This document shows, piece by piece, positions 39,111-47,179 of a stretch of 64,000 nt of DNA (position 1 is the first letter of the stretch; every line of letters begins with the position of its first letter). Position numbers and translations under genes: made by a program. Under the pieces are notes generated by a model. The model made no database searches. It saw only the letters and a list, made by a program, of their open reading frames with translations, and was not told the DNA's origin. The stretch comes from DASUPK01 sp963843085 (GTDB taxonomy: Bacteria; Actinomycetota; Thermoleophilia; Solirubrobacterales; 70-9): positions 1,054,001 through 1,118,000 of the forward strand of contig CAWJJG010000011.1 in assembly GCA_963843085.1 (NCBI GenBank). Reading direction: 5' to 3'.

Positions 39111-41582
39111 ATGCGCGGGACGTTGAGGTGGTCGTGGATCGCGATCGCGGTGATGGCGTCATCACTGCTGACGCTGGCGCCCGTCGCCTCCGCGAAGGAC
39201 CCGACCATCATCGCGAGGAACATCCTCCCGTCCGGCCAGTACGGAGGGCCGGGACCGAATGCGGCGTCGCAGGCGACTCTCTACAACGCCCTCACCCCCC
39301 TCTTCGACAACGTCACCTCGAACGACCTCTACACGGACTTCAAGTCCGAGAAGCTGAGCGTCGACACCGACGGGCCCGCCACCCAGGAGCCGGTTCCGTT
39401 CCCCGGCGTGACCGTTCTGCGCGACCGCTTCAACGTTCCCCACATCTACGCGAACACGCACGTCGGCGGCGTTGAGGCCGCCGGCTGGATCGTCGCCAAG
39501 GACCGCGGCCTGCTGCTGGAGCAGGCTCGCTACAACTCCCGCGTCGCCGTGATCGACGCTCCCGGATTGAGCGCGATCGGTCTGACCTCGAGCCTGCAGA
39601 GCTTCAAGCCGAGCCCGGAGACCGAGGCGGTGGTCTCGAAGGAGACGAAGGCGCTGCAGAGGTCGGGCAAGGAGGGCAAGGCCGTCCTCCGCGACATTGA
39701 CAGCTACGTGGCGGGGATCAACGCCTACCTGGCCGCCACCCACTCGCCCAACGCCCCCTGGACTCGCAACGACGTCTACGCCGTCAACGCCCTGAAGGGC
39801 CAGTTCCTCGGCCAGGGCGGGGGCCGCGAGGCGCTCGACTCCGAGTTCCTGAACGGCCTGCAGAAGCAGCTCGGCAAGGGGCGCGGATTCCAGGCCTACA
39901 ACGACTTCCGCCAGTTCAAGAATTCGCGGAGCGTCACCTCGATCGGGGGCAAGTTCCCGTACGGCCACATCCCGCGAAAGCACCCGGGCAGCGTCGTCCT
40001 CGACAACCACAGCTTCGCCGCCACGCCGGCCGTGCCGGCGAGCGTCGCCCGCAAGCTCGCGCCGCCGCAGGAGCCCGTGCAGGCGAGCAACGAGCTGATG
40101 GTTACCGGCCGGCACTCGAGCACCCACCATCCGATCCTGGTCGGCGGCCCGCAGATCAGCTACTTCTTCCCGGGCCTCGTCCTCGAGATGGACATGCACG
40201 CCCCGGGCCTGCACTGGCGCGGCGCCACCTCGGCCCCCTTCCCCGGGTACCTGCTGATCGGCCGCACCGCCCGCTTCTCGACCACGCTCACCTCCGCGAG
40301 CAGCGACATCATCGACCAGTACGCGGAGACCCTCTGCGGGGGCAGCAGCCAGAAGTACCTCTACAGGGGCAAGTGCCGCGCCATGGGCCACTTCAACGCC
40401 GGCACGCTGAACGGCGACCCGGTGAGCTTCCTGACCACCGTGCACGGCCCCGTCCAGGGATACGGCAGGGTCGGCGGGCGCACTGTGGCGATCTCCCAGA
40501 AGCGCTCGAGCTACCTCAAGGACGTGCTCGACCAGCTCTTCTTCCGCCGCCTGTCCGACGGCCAGGTGAAGAACCCGAAGACCTTCTACAAGGCCGCCTC
40601 GCTGACGCCGCAGACGTTCAACTCCTTCTACATCGACCACAGGCACATCGCGATGTACACGAGCGGACGCGATCCGATCCGGCCGTCCAGCGTCGACCCG
40701 GGCCTGCCGACGAAGGGCACCGGCAAGTACGAATGGCACGGCTTCCTCAAGGCCGGCGCCCATATGCACGGCAAGGACAACAAGAGCGGCTTCATGACCA
40801 ACTGGAACAACGGCGCGGCGCGCGGCTTCGGCGCGGCGGACGACGAGTGGAATCGCAACGGGTCGGTCGGTCGGGTCAACCTGCTCAGGTTCAACCTCAA
40901 GCGGCTCAAGAAGAAGGGGCGCTGGTCACCCTCCTCGATCACCTCCGCGATGAACGCCTCTGCCACCCAGGATGTCCGGGCGATCGTGATGCTGCCGCTG
41001 CTCAACAAGCTCCTGCGTGGCACCACCGCGCCGTCCCCGCTGGCGCAGCAGATGCTCGACCTGATGAACCAGTGGCGCCAGCAGGGCGGCAACCGCCTGG
41101 ACCTCAACAACGACGGGCTGATCGACTACCCGGGCGCGGCGATCATGGACGCCGCCTATCCGGACATCGTCGACAACGAGCTGGCCGCGCGACTGGGCCA
41201 GACGCTCCTGCCCCAGCTCAACGACCTGTCGAGCCGCTTCGACGCTCCCCCGGGTGGCCAGTACTCGGGCTGGTACCAGTACTTCGATCGCGACATCCGG
41301 GGGCTGCTCAACGCCTCACACAAGAAGCGCAAGAACAAGCGGCTACCGGACCAGTTCAACCTCTTCTATTGCGGCAAGGGCCATCTGGCGGCGTGCAGGA
41401 GCCAGGTGTGGACCGCGATCCAGGCGGCCGGCAACAAGCTCGCCGGCCAGCAGGGTCCCGATCCCTCGGCCTGGCGCGCCAGTGCGACGGATGAGCAGAT
41501 CCACTTCAGCCCGCTCCCGCTGATCACGATGCGCTACACGAACCGGCCGAGCGGCATCCAGCAGGTCATCAGCTTCAAGTAA
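39111..41582 (+). CDS. Penicillin acylase family protein, secreted
   Basis: An 823-residue Ntn hydrolase precursor with a signal peptide (ending PVASAK near residue 30). RDRFNVPHIYA and AKDRGLLLEQARYNSR are the conserved alpha-chain motifs. The expected autoprocessing site is Ala325-Ser326 in QASNELMVTG, where Ser326 would be the N-terminal nucleophile of the beta chain; most family members have Gly before it. HAPGLHWRGATSAPFPGYLLIG follows as in acylases. Substrates may be N-acyl-homoserine lactones or other amides. A strong ribosome site precedes ATG. Endonuclease IV starts on its stop codon. Confidence 0.85.
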   Translation: MRGTLRWSWIAIAVMASSLLTLAPVASAKDPTIIARNILPSGQYGGPGPNAASQATLYNALTPLFDNVTSNDLYTDFKSEKLSVDTDGPATQEPVPFPGVTVLRDRFNVPHIYANTHVGGVEAAGWIVAKDRGLLLEQARYNSRVAVIDAPGLSAIGLTSSLQSFKPSPETEAVVSKETKALQRSGKEGKAVLRDIDSYVAGINAYLAATHSPNAPWTRNDVYAVNALKGQFLGQGGGREALDSEFLNGLQKQLGKGRGFQAYNDFRQFKNSRSVTSIGGKFPYGHIPRKHPGSVVLDNHSFAATPAVPASVARKLAPPQEPVQASNELMVTGRHSSTHHPILVGGPQISYFFPGLVLEMDMHAPGLHWRGATSAPFPGYLLIGRTARFSTTLTSASSDIIDQYAETLCGGSSQKYLYRGKCRAMGHFNAGTLNGDPVSFLTTVHGPVQGYGRVGGRTVAISQKRSSYLKDVLDQLFFRRLSDGQVKNPKTFYKAASLTPQTFNSFYIDHRHIAMYTSGRDPIRPSSVDPGLPTKGTGKYEWHGFLKAGAHMHGKDNKSGFMTNWNNGAARGFGAADDEWNRNGSVGRVNLLRFNLKRLKKKGRWSPSSITSAMNASATQDVRAIVMLPLLNKLLRGTTAPSPLAQQMLDLMNQWRQQGGNRLDLNNDGLIDYPGAAIMDAAYPDIVDNELAARLGQTLLPQLNDLSSRFDAPPGGQYSGWYQYFDRDIRGLLNASHKKRKNKRLPDQFNLFYCGKGHLAACRSQVWTAIQAAGNKLAGQQGPDPSAWRASATDEQIHFSPLPLITMRYTNRPSGIQQVISFK

Positions 41583-42346
41583 TGGTCGGAGCGCACGTCG
41601 CTCCGGAGAAGCCCCTGAAGGAGGCCGAGGCGATCGGCGCCGACTGCGTGCAGGTCTTCCTCTCAGACCCCCAGGGCTGGAAGAAGCCGCCTCCGAGGAA
41701 GGACGCGGAGGAGCTGCGCGCCTCGAAGGTGCCGCTCTACGTCCACGCCCCGTACCTGATCAACGTCTGCTCGCCGCGCAACAACGTGCGCTACGGGTCC
41801 CGGAAGATCCTCCAGCAGACCTGCGATGCGGCGGCGGAGGTGGACGCCGCCGCGGTGATCGTCCACGGCGGACATGCGGATGACGACGTCTCCGAGGGCG
41901 TGGGGCGATGGCTCCGGACCCTCGAGATACTGACCTCGGAGGTCCCGGTCTATCTCGAGAACACGGCGGGCGGCAAGAACGCCGTCGCCAGGAAGTTCGA
42001 CGCGCTCGACCGGCTCTGGGAGAGCGTCTCGAAGTCGAAGACCGACGTCGAGATCGGCTTCTGCTTCGACACCTGCCACGCGCACGCCGCCGGCGAGGAC
42101 CTCTCCGACGCCGTCAAGCGGGTGCTGGCGATCGTCGGGAAGATCGACCTCCTCCACGCGAACGACTCCCGGGACCCGGCCGGAACCGGCGCCGATCGCC
42201 ACGCCAACCTCGGCAAGGGCGAGATCGGAGCCGAGCAGCTGCGGGAGATGATCAAGGCGGCCGGGCCTCCCGTCGTCGTCGAAACGCCCGGTGGCAAGCG
42301 GGAGATGCAGGCGGACATCGAGTTCGTCCGCGAGGCGCTCGGCTAG
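41582..42346 (+). CDS. nfo: Endonuclease IV (AP endonuclease)
   Basis: A 254-residue TIM-barrel enzyme of base-excision repair that cuts at abasic sites using three zinc ions. VGAHVAP, YVHAPYLINVCSP, AVIVHGGHADDD, PVYLENTAGG, GFCFDTCHAHAAG, LLHANDSRDP, DRHANLGKGEIG and VVETPG provide the metal-binding His, Asp and Glu residues in the expected order. It is a little shorter than E. coli Nfo, starting directly at VGAHV. ATG 41582 overlaps the acylase stop by one base (TAATG), an odd pairing that looks like simple compactness. Confidence 0.92.
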   Translation: MVGAHVAPEKPLKEAEAIGADCVQVFLSDPQGWKKPPPRKDAEELRASKVPLYVHAPYLINVCSPRNNVRYGSRKILQQTCDAAAEVDAAAVIVHGGHADDDVSEGVGRWLRTLEILTSEVPVYLENTAGGKNAVARKFDALDRLWESVSKSKTDVEIGFCFDTCHAHAAGEDLSDAVKRVLAIVGKIDLLHANDSRDPAGTGADRHANLGKGEIGAEQLREMIKAAGPPVVVETPGGKREMQADIEFVREALG

Positions 42347-43455
42347 GCGGGGGCGGCGAGGGCCCGCTGGGAGCCCCCCTCGATCGCGAGACAGGCGCCG
42401 AGGGGGACCACGAGGGTCACGAGCTGCACCAATGCGGACGCCTCCGTGCCCAGAGGAATCGTCGCCAGGGCAAGCACCGCGGCCAGCGCACGCCAGCGCT
42501 TCAGTGGCAGGCCGAGGACCCACCGGAAGAGCGCGTGGCCGGCCAGGAAGAGGAACGTTCCCCCGCCGAGCTCAAGGGCCCGTGCGAAGCTGAGGGAGTC
42601 AAACGCGTGCCCGATGGCGCGCTCGAGCCCGGCGGAGATGCAGACGATGCCGAGCAGCATCACGAGATGGGCCCAGTAGTAGGCGACGTTCGCCGCATAG
42701 AACTCACGCCTGGTCGGGACCATCGCTCGCAGCGCCCCCTCGGCCTCCTCGTCGTCCCCCATGAAGTAGACCCACCAGAGCTCGGCGCTCAGCGTGAGGC
42801 CGAGGGTCGCCACCGCCAGCATCTGCCAGCTGATGTTGATGTTCGAGGCGCCGATCCCCACTGCGACCACGGACTCCCCGAGCGCGACCATCACCACCAG
42901 GCCGTGCCGCTCCACGAAGTGGGAGGGCCGCAGCCATCCCGACTCCTCGGGGACGAGCGCCGGGACCACGACGAAGATCGCCACGGCGAGTGTCCAGAGC
43001 ACGTACTCGGCGCCGCCGCCCACGATCGCCCCGACCAGGATCAACGTCCCCGCGAGCAGGTTCAGCCTCGCAAAGCTCCACACGCCCGCCATCGTCCAGC
43101 GCGCGGCCTGCATGTAGAGGACGGTGTGGACCGCGATCACTACGAGGTAGGCGCACGCGAAGACGACGCCGTTGTCGCTGAAGGCAGTCGGAATCGTCAG
43201 GGAGATGGCGAAGAACGCCAGCATCCCGCCGAGCATCGGCAGCCGCAGCGCCGTTCGATTCGGCGGGACGTTGTTGGTGAGCCACGCGAAAGCGCCGTAC
43301 ATCCACCAGATCGCGGTCAGCATCAGCACGACCTGTGCGAGGGACTCGCCCGTCGGCTTTGCGACCAGGACCGCGGTCAGCTGGGTGATCGTGAAGACGA
43401 AAACGAGGTCGAAGAACAACTCGAGCGACGAGACGCGGAGCTCGTCGTCCTTCAT
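42343..43455 (-). CDS. Low temperature requirement protein A (LtrA) family
   Basis: A 370-residue membrane protein with about eleven helices. RVSSLELFFDLVFVFTITQLT is the LtrA signature at its start, and HGLVVMVALGESVVAVGIG is the second conserved block; AELWWVYFMGDDEEAE marks the middle. The family is named for a Listeria cold-growth gene; its biochemical role is unknown. ATG 43455 is used; a 33-codon frame upstream (43452-43550) ends on this ATG in an ATGA overlap. The 3' end overlaps nfo by 4 bp. AGGAG directly abuts the ATG, a spacing too short for a normal ribosome site. Confidence 0.85.
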   Translation of the reverse strand: MKDDELRVSSLELFFDLVFVFTITQLTAVLVAKPTGESLAQVVLMLTAIWWMYGAFAWLTNNVPPNRTALRLPMLGGMLAFFAISLTIPTAFSDNGVVFACAYLVVIAVHTVLYMQAARWTMAGVWSFARLNLLAGTLILVGAIVGGGAEYVLWTLAVAIFVVVPALVPEESGWLRPSHFVERHGLVVMVALGESVVAVGIGASNINISWQMLAVATLGLTLSAELWWVYFMGDDEEAEGALRAMVPTRREFYAANVAYYWAHLVMLLGIVCISAGLERAIGHAFDSLSFARALELGGGTFLFLAGHALFRWVLGLPLKRWRALAAVLALATIPLGTEASALVQLVTLVVPLGACLAIEGGSQRALAAPA

Positions 43456-43550
43456 CTCCTGGGTGCCGATGGCTCCTCCTCGGCGAGCAGCAGGAAGTTC
43501 GGCTCGCGCTCGGCCTCCACGCCCCGCCTGCCTCCCGTTTCGTCAGTCAT
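43452..43550 (-). CDS. Possible 32-residue leader ORF coupled to ltrA
   Basis: ATG 43550 opens a short frame (MTDETGGRRGVEAEREPNF and on) that stops in an ATGA overlap with the ltrA start. Such overlap is typical of coupled genes, and ltrA lacks a usable ribosome site of its own. It could be a leader peptide, or the true N-terminus of LtrA if a base has been lost. Content is unremarkable; low certainty. Confidence 0.25.
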   Translation of the reverse strand: MTDETGGRRGVEAEREPNFLLLAEEEPSAPRR

Positions 43551-43627
43551 TGGGGCCATTCTCTTTACCAAGTCGGTCATCTCGCCGAACTGCTCTGTCC
43601 GTGGCGCTCTCTAATTTCAGTGACCTG

Positions 43628-44641
43628 ATGGGCGAGACGCTCTTCGAGAACGGAAACGGCGCGGAGCCGCCGCAGGCAGGCCCCGCGCGCCTGCTGCGCG
43701 AGATGTCGGACGGCGATCAGATCACCGGGGCGTTCGTGGTCCGCGAGCGCGAGCGCCGCCAGAAGCGCAACGGCGAGGACTTCCTGCGGGTGGTGCTGGC
43801 GGACAAGACCGGGACCGTTCCGGCGATCGCCTGGGACGGCGTCGCGGAGTGCTTCGAGATCTGCGCGCCCGGCTCGGTCGTGATGGTCCGGGGCGCCTTC
43901 GCGATCCATCCCCAGTTCGGCCGGCAGATCAAGCTCGTCGCGGTGCGGGCGGCGGGTCCGGGCGAGTACGACGCCGAGCAGCTGGCCGAGGGGCCGCTGC
44001 GCTCGGTGGACCTGCTCGAGGCAGACCTGCGCGAGCTGATCGGCACCGTCCAGAACCCGTCCCTGCGCGAGCTGCTCGATCGCTTCTTCGGCGCCGGGAC
44101 GGAGGCCTGGGCGCGCTTCCGCGAGGCGCCCGCCGCGAAGCACTACCACCAGGCTTACGCCGGCGGGCTGCTGGAGCACACGCTCTCCGTCGCCCAGGCC
44201 GTCAGCGCGGCCGCCAACTTCTTCCCCGGCATCGACCGCGAGATCGCCGTGACCGGGGCGATGCTGCACGACATCGGCAAGACCGAGGCCTACAACGACG
44301 ATCCGCTCGCCATCGAGCTGACCGACGAGGGCCGTCTCGAGGGCGAGATCCCGCGCGGCTACTACAAGGTCCGCCGCGAGATCGAGGACATCGAGGGCTT
44401 CGATCCCGGGCTCGCTCAGGCGATCCTCCACATCATCCTGTCGCACCACGGACAGCTCGAGCACGGCTCGCCCGTGGTCCCCGCCACGCGCGAGGCGACG
44501 CTGGTCCACTCGATCGACAACCTGGGCGGCAAGCTCGGCAGCTTCGACCGGCTCGAGAAGGAGCTGGCGGACGGCGAGAGCTGGTCCCGCTTCGACCGCG
44601 GCATCGACGGCTCGGCGTTCTTCGGCTCGCGCGCGGCGTAA
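43628..44641 (+). CDS. OB-fold plus HD-domain 3'-5' exoribonuclease (YhaM-like)
   Basis: A 337-residue protein. Residues ~20-115 form an OB-fold nucleic-acid-binding domain (GAFVVRERERRQKRNGEDFLRV, TVPAIAWDG). The HD domain follows: YAGGLLEHTLSVAQAV, GAMLHDIGKTEAY with the HD pair, IILSHHGQLEHGSPV and HSIDNLGGKL, the same order as YhaM/CBF1, which trims RNA or single-stranded DNA 3' ends. ATG 43628 is chosen; TAATTT is 10 nt upstream and upstream frame is antisense to ltrA. No operon partner. Confidence 0.88.
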   Translation: MGETLFENGNGAEPPQAGPARLLREMSDGDQITGAFVVRERERRQKRNGEDFLRVVLADKTGTVPAIAWDGVAECFEICAPGSVVMVRGAFAIHPQFGRQIKLVAVRAAGPGEYDAEQLAEGPLRSVDLLEADLRELIGTVQNPSLRELLDRFFGAGTEAWARFREAPAAKHYHQAYAGGLLEHTLSVAQAVSAAANFFPGIDREIAVTGAMLHDIGKTEAYNDDPLAIELTDEGRLEGEIPRGYYKVRREIEDIEGFDPGLAQAILHIILSHHGQLEHGSPVVPATREATLVHSIDNLGGKLGSFDRLEKELADGESWSRFDRGIDGSAFFGSRAA

Positions 44642-44715
44642 AACCTTCGTAAGGCAGCCATCCCCCACGGGTCCTGCGGCGTAGTACGCAGGCAAACGCG
44701 AGAAGGGATGACTCG

Positions 44716-44907
44716 ATGTTGAGCAGAACAGGCAGCTGGATCGTCGCGGGGATCGCGGCGCTGGCCCTTGCGGTCGGCGGAGCCGGGGTCGCCCTCGCCG
44801 GGCATCACCACCACCATCACCACCACCACGGAATCCCGCAGCACAACGGCGGGGACCACGACGCCGACAACAACGGCGGCCCCAGCGACGGCGACGGCAA
44901 CATCTAG
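44716..44907 (+). CDS. Exported His-rich peptide with nine consecutive histidines
   Basis: A 63-residue protein. MLSRTGSWIVAGIAALALAVGG and VALAG form a signal peptide or single membrane helix; right after the likely cleavage site come nine His in a row (codons 44803-44829), then an Asn/Asp/Gly-rich acidic tail (HNGGDHDADNNGGPSDGDG). GAGAAGGGA lies a few bases before the ATG. Such a peptide should bind Ni, Zn, Cu or Co outside the membrane. A small inverted repeat (CCTGCG/CGCAGG, 44673-44692) lies upstream. The lipoprotein frame begins 4 bp after its stop. Confidence 0.65.
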   Translation: MLSRTGSWIVAGIAALALAVGGAGVALAGHHHHHHHHHGIPQHNGGDHDADNNGGPSDGDGNI

Positions 44908-44911
44908 GTCG

Positions 44912-45508
44912 ATTCGCCGGCATCGGGTTCTCGTCGCCGCGCTCGCGCTCGCGGCGACGCTCGCCGCCTGCGGCGGCGGGGGCGAGGGCGATGAGGAGTC
45001 GGAGCCTCCGGCTCCGACTAACCCGGGCGCCTTCAGCTGGCTTGATCCGGCCGGCGTCCCGAAGGGCTGGAGCATCCGGCGGCTGCCATCGTGGCAGGCG
45101 ACCCTGGCGTATCCGAGGGGATGGAAGCTGACACGGACCGACCCCGGGACGGTCACCGCCTCCCGCATCTCGGGTGGCCAGATCGTCGGCTATCTGAACA
45201 TCACCCCACAGCAGGGCGAGGAGACGCTCGGTGACTGGGCGGCTTTCCGGCCCGCGCACAACCAGGAGGAGGGAGACCGCGATCTCGTCGCGCTCGCGTC
45301 CGCCACCGGCCTGCGCTTCCGCGACGGGAGCGGCTCCTGCGTCAAGGACCACTACGCCACCGAGACGGGCCACCACTACATGGAGATCGCCTGCATCGTG
45401 CGCGGCCGGTCCGCCACGACGGTCATCGTCGGTGCCGCGCCACCCTCGGTCTGGGGACGCTACGCGCCGGCGATTGAGCGGTCGATCTCGAGCTTCGAAG
45501 TCAGCTGA
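44912..45508 (+). CDS. Lipoprotein with apparent ATT start codon
   Basis: From ATT 44912 the frame gives (I)RRHRVLVAALALAATLAAC, a textbook lipoprotein signal with lipobox LAAC at residue 20, and a 198-residue product. No ATG, GTG or TTG occurs in frame between this point and TTG 44768, whose extension would read Thr/Ser-rich nonsense through the His-rich gene. The mature protein has a Gly/Glu/Pro linker, then a compact domain (GWSIRRLPSWQATLAYPRGWKL, two Cys, final SISSFEVS) resembling small PsbP/DUF-type lipoproteins. ATT initiation or a lost base near the start are the options. It overlaps the convergent gene by 8 bp. Confidence 0.6.
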   Translation: MRRHRVLVAALALAATLAACGGGGEGDEESEPPAPTNPGAFSWLDPAGVPKGWSIRRLPSWQATLAYPRGWKLTRTDPGTVTASRISGGQIVGYLNITPQQGEETLGDWAAFRPAHNQEEGDRDLVALASATGLRFRDGSGSCVKDHYATETGHHYMEIACIVRGRSATTVIVGAAPPSVWGRYAPAIERSISSFEVS

Positions 45509-47150
45509 GCGGCCGCGCCCTGCACTTGCGGGCGCGCCGGTGGCCATGGCGGCGCTTGCGGTGCCTCCGTTTGCAGTGCAGTCGGTGGGCCCCCTTCACT
45601 CCCGCGGCGGCAGCCGCCGGTCCGCCGTCATCCGGCCAGGCGCCGTTGTCCAGGTGCAGCGAATAGAAGCCCGAGCTCCCGTCCGTGTACCAGACCTCGT
45701 GCCGCGCCGAATCGAACGCCGGCTGCGACATCGCGACGTCGCCGGGCGCCAGCTCGGCCAGCGTTCCCTCCTTCGGCGGTGAGACGAAGTACGCAACCTC
45801 ACGGGGGTGCAGCGGATCCTGGATGTTGAAGACGCGCAGCCCGGAGTTGATGAACGAGCAGGCGACGATCTCGGGGTCCACCTCCCGCGGTACCGCGCAA
45901 TAGTGCGCCGCGTAGTTGAAGGTCGGCGCCGGCAGCAGCGCGGGATCGCCGTCCGCGGCCTGGTGCGCGGCGCGCTGATTGACCTCCAGGCGGATGTTGG
46001 AGACCACCCGCGGATGCGCCGGGTCGCCGATGTCGATGATGCGTGCGGCCCCGACCTGGTCCGCGACGGTCACCGGGTTGAAGCGGAAGGCGAACTCGTC
46101 GAACTCGACCAGGTAGGGATGGCCGCCGATCGTCACCGGGATCGTGTTCTGCGGGACCGACACCGTGCCCCAGGTGAGGCTGCTGATCTCCTTCACCTGA
46201 GGCTCGGGGAAGCGGTTCTGGATCTGACTCACGTCGAGCAGCGTCAGCTTGCCGTCGATCGGATCGGAGTCGTAGAGCGTGTCGCCGTCGTCGCTGACGT
46301 TCAGTCCGTGGGCGAAGACATTGCCCTCCCAGAGAGTCTTGGGGTGCTTCGGGTCGCTGACGTCGATCGCTGCGATCCCCTCGCCACCGCCGATCCAGAA
46401 GGTGTTCCCGTCCGGCGAGAAGCCGCTCTCGTGGCCGAACCTCGCCGCCGCCACCGTGGACTGGAACGCCGGATGCCGGCAATCCCGGCTCACGTCGTAG
46501 ATCGACATCAGCCCCGGCAGGCTCAGGCCGTTCCCCATGTCCGCGGCGAGCAGGCCCCGCCGGGCATTCAGATTCAAGGACTCATGCGGGCTGAGCATCG
46601 GCAGGTCGGTCAGGGTCGCCGTCTGAACCGGATGAGCAGGGTCCGACATGTCGAGCACCGCGACCCCCAGCGAGGGGCCGGCGGCGAGGCTCACGACGTT
46701 CAGGGGCGAGATCAGCGAGGTGTCATAGAAGGCGCAGGTGTGTCCCGCCGTGTCCGTGTAGCGCCACACACGAAATCCGCCGGGCGTGCCGAGGTGGCCG
46801 ACCTGCGTCAGGTTGCAGGTCCAGCCCAGATCAGCCTCGGGCGACTCGACGGCCGACGCGGGAACGCGGCCCTGCCAGCCGGAGAGCGGCCGCGACCCCG
46901 AACCGCACTCGGCGCGGGGCACCGGCTCCAGCGGCGGCTCCGGGTTCTCCTGCACCGGCGCGGGCTTCGGGGTCGGATAGCCCGTCAGCGAAAGCAGGCT
47001 CTGGAGATCGTTGGTGGGTAGCGCGGGGGCCGTGACCCCGGACGACTCCCCCGGGAGGACGTGGGCGAAGCCGGTCGCCGGAAACGCGAGCAGGCCAAGC
47101 AGCGCAGCGAACGCCGCGACCACCGCGATTCGCGCCTCCCGTAAAGGCAT
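45501..47150 (-). CDS. Secreted LVIVD-repeat (beta-propeller) protein with basic tail
   Basis: A 549-residue exported protein. The signal peptide runs to GFAHV (residue ~29). Repeated units of the form V-x-D-x-S-D-P-x-H-P (VLDMSDPAHP, AIDVSDPKHP, IIDIGDPAHP, VFNIQDPLHP) are LVIVD blades of a beta-propeller. ADMGNG, DDGDTLYDSDPIDG and Cys residues suggest calcium sites and disulfides. The final ~30 residues are almost wholly Arg/His/Lys. TAGGCT lies 9 nt before the ATG. Ligand unknown; probably cell-surface. Confidence 0.78.
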   Translation of the reverse strand: MPLREARIAVVAAFAALLGLLAFPATGFAHVLPGESSGVTAPALPTNDLQSLLSLTGYPTPKPAPVQENPEPPLEPVPRAECGSGSRPLSGWQGRVPASAVESPEADLGWTCNLTQVGHLGTPGGFRVWRYTDTAGHTCAFYDTSLISPLNVVSLAAGPSLGVAVLDMSDPAHPVQTATLTDLPMLSPHESLNLNARRGLLAADMGNGLSLPGLMSIYDVSRDCRHPAFQSTVAAARFGHESGFSPDGNTFWIGGGEGIAAIDVSDPKHPKTLWEGNVFAHGLNVSDDGDTLYDSDPIDGKLTLLDVSQIQNRFPEPQVKEISSLTWGTVSVPQNTIPVTIGGHPYLVEFDEFAFRFNPVTVADQVGAARIIDIGDPAHPRVVSNIRLEVNQRAAHQAADGDPALLPAPTFNYAAHYCAVPREVDPEIVACSFINSGLRVFNIQDPLHPREVAYFVSPPKEGTLAELAPGDVAMSQPAFDSARHEVWYTDGSSGFYSLHLDNGAWPDDGGPAAAAAGVKGAHRLHCKRRHRKRRHGHRRARKCRARPLS

Positions 47151-47159
47151 CGCACCTGG

Positions 47160-47173
47160 AGCCTATATAGCTT
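47160..47173. promoter_or_regulatory. Back-to-back -10 elements of two divergent genes
   Basis: TAGGCT on the minus strand (47160-47165, 9 nt before ATG 47150) and TAGCTT on the plus strand (47168-47173, 6 nt before GTG 47180). Only 29 bp separate the start codons and no ribosome sites exist for either gene. Confidence 0.45.
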
Positions 47174-47179
47174 TGCCGC

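Noticed and set aside
44803..44829. CAC/CAT repeat as a microsatellite or CRISPR remnant
   Set aside because: It is a His run in frame of a peptide with a signal sequence and ribosome site; no spacers.
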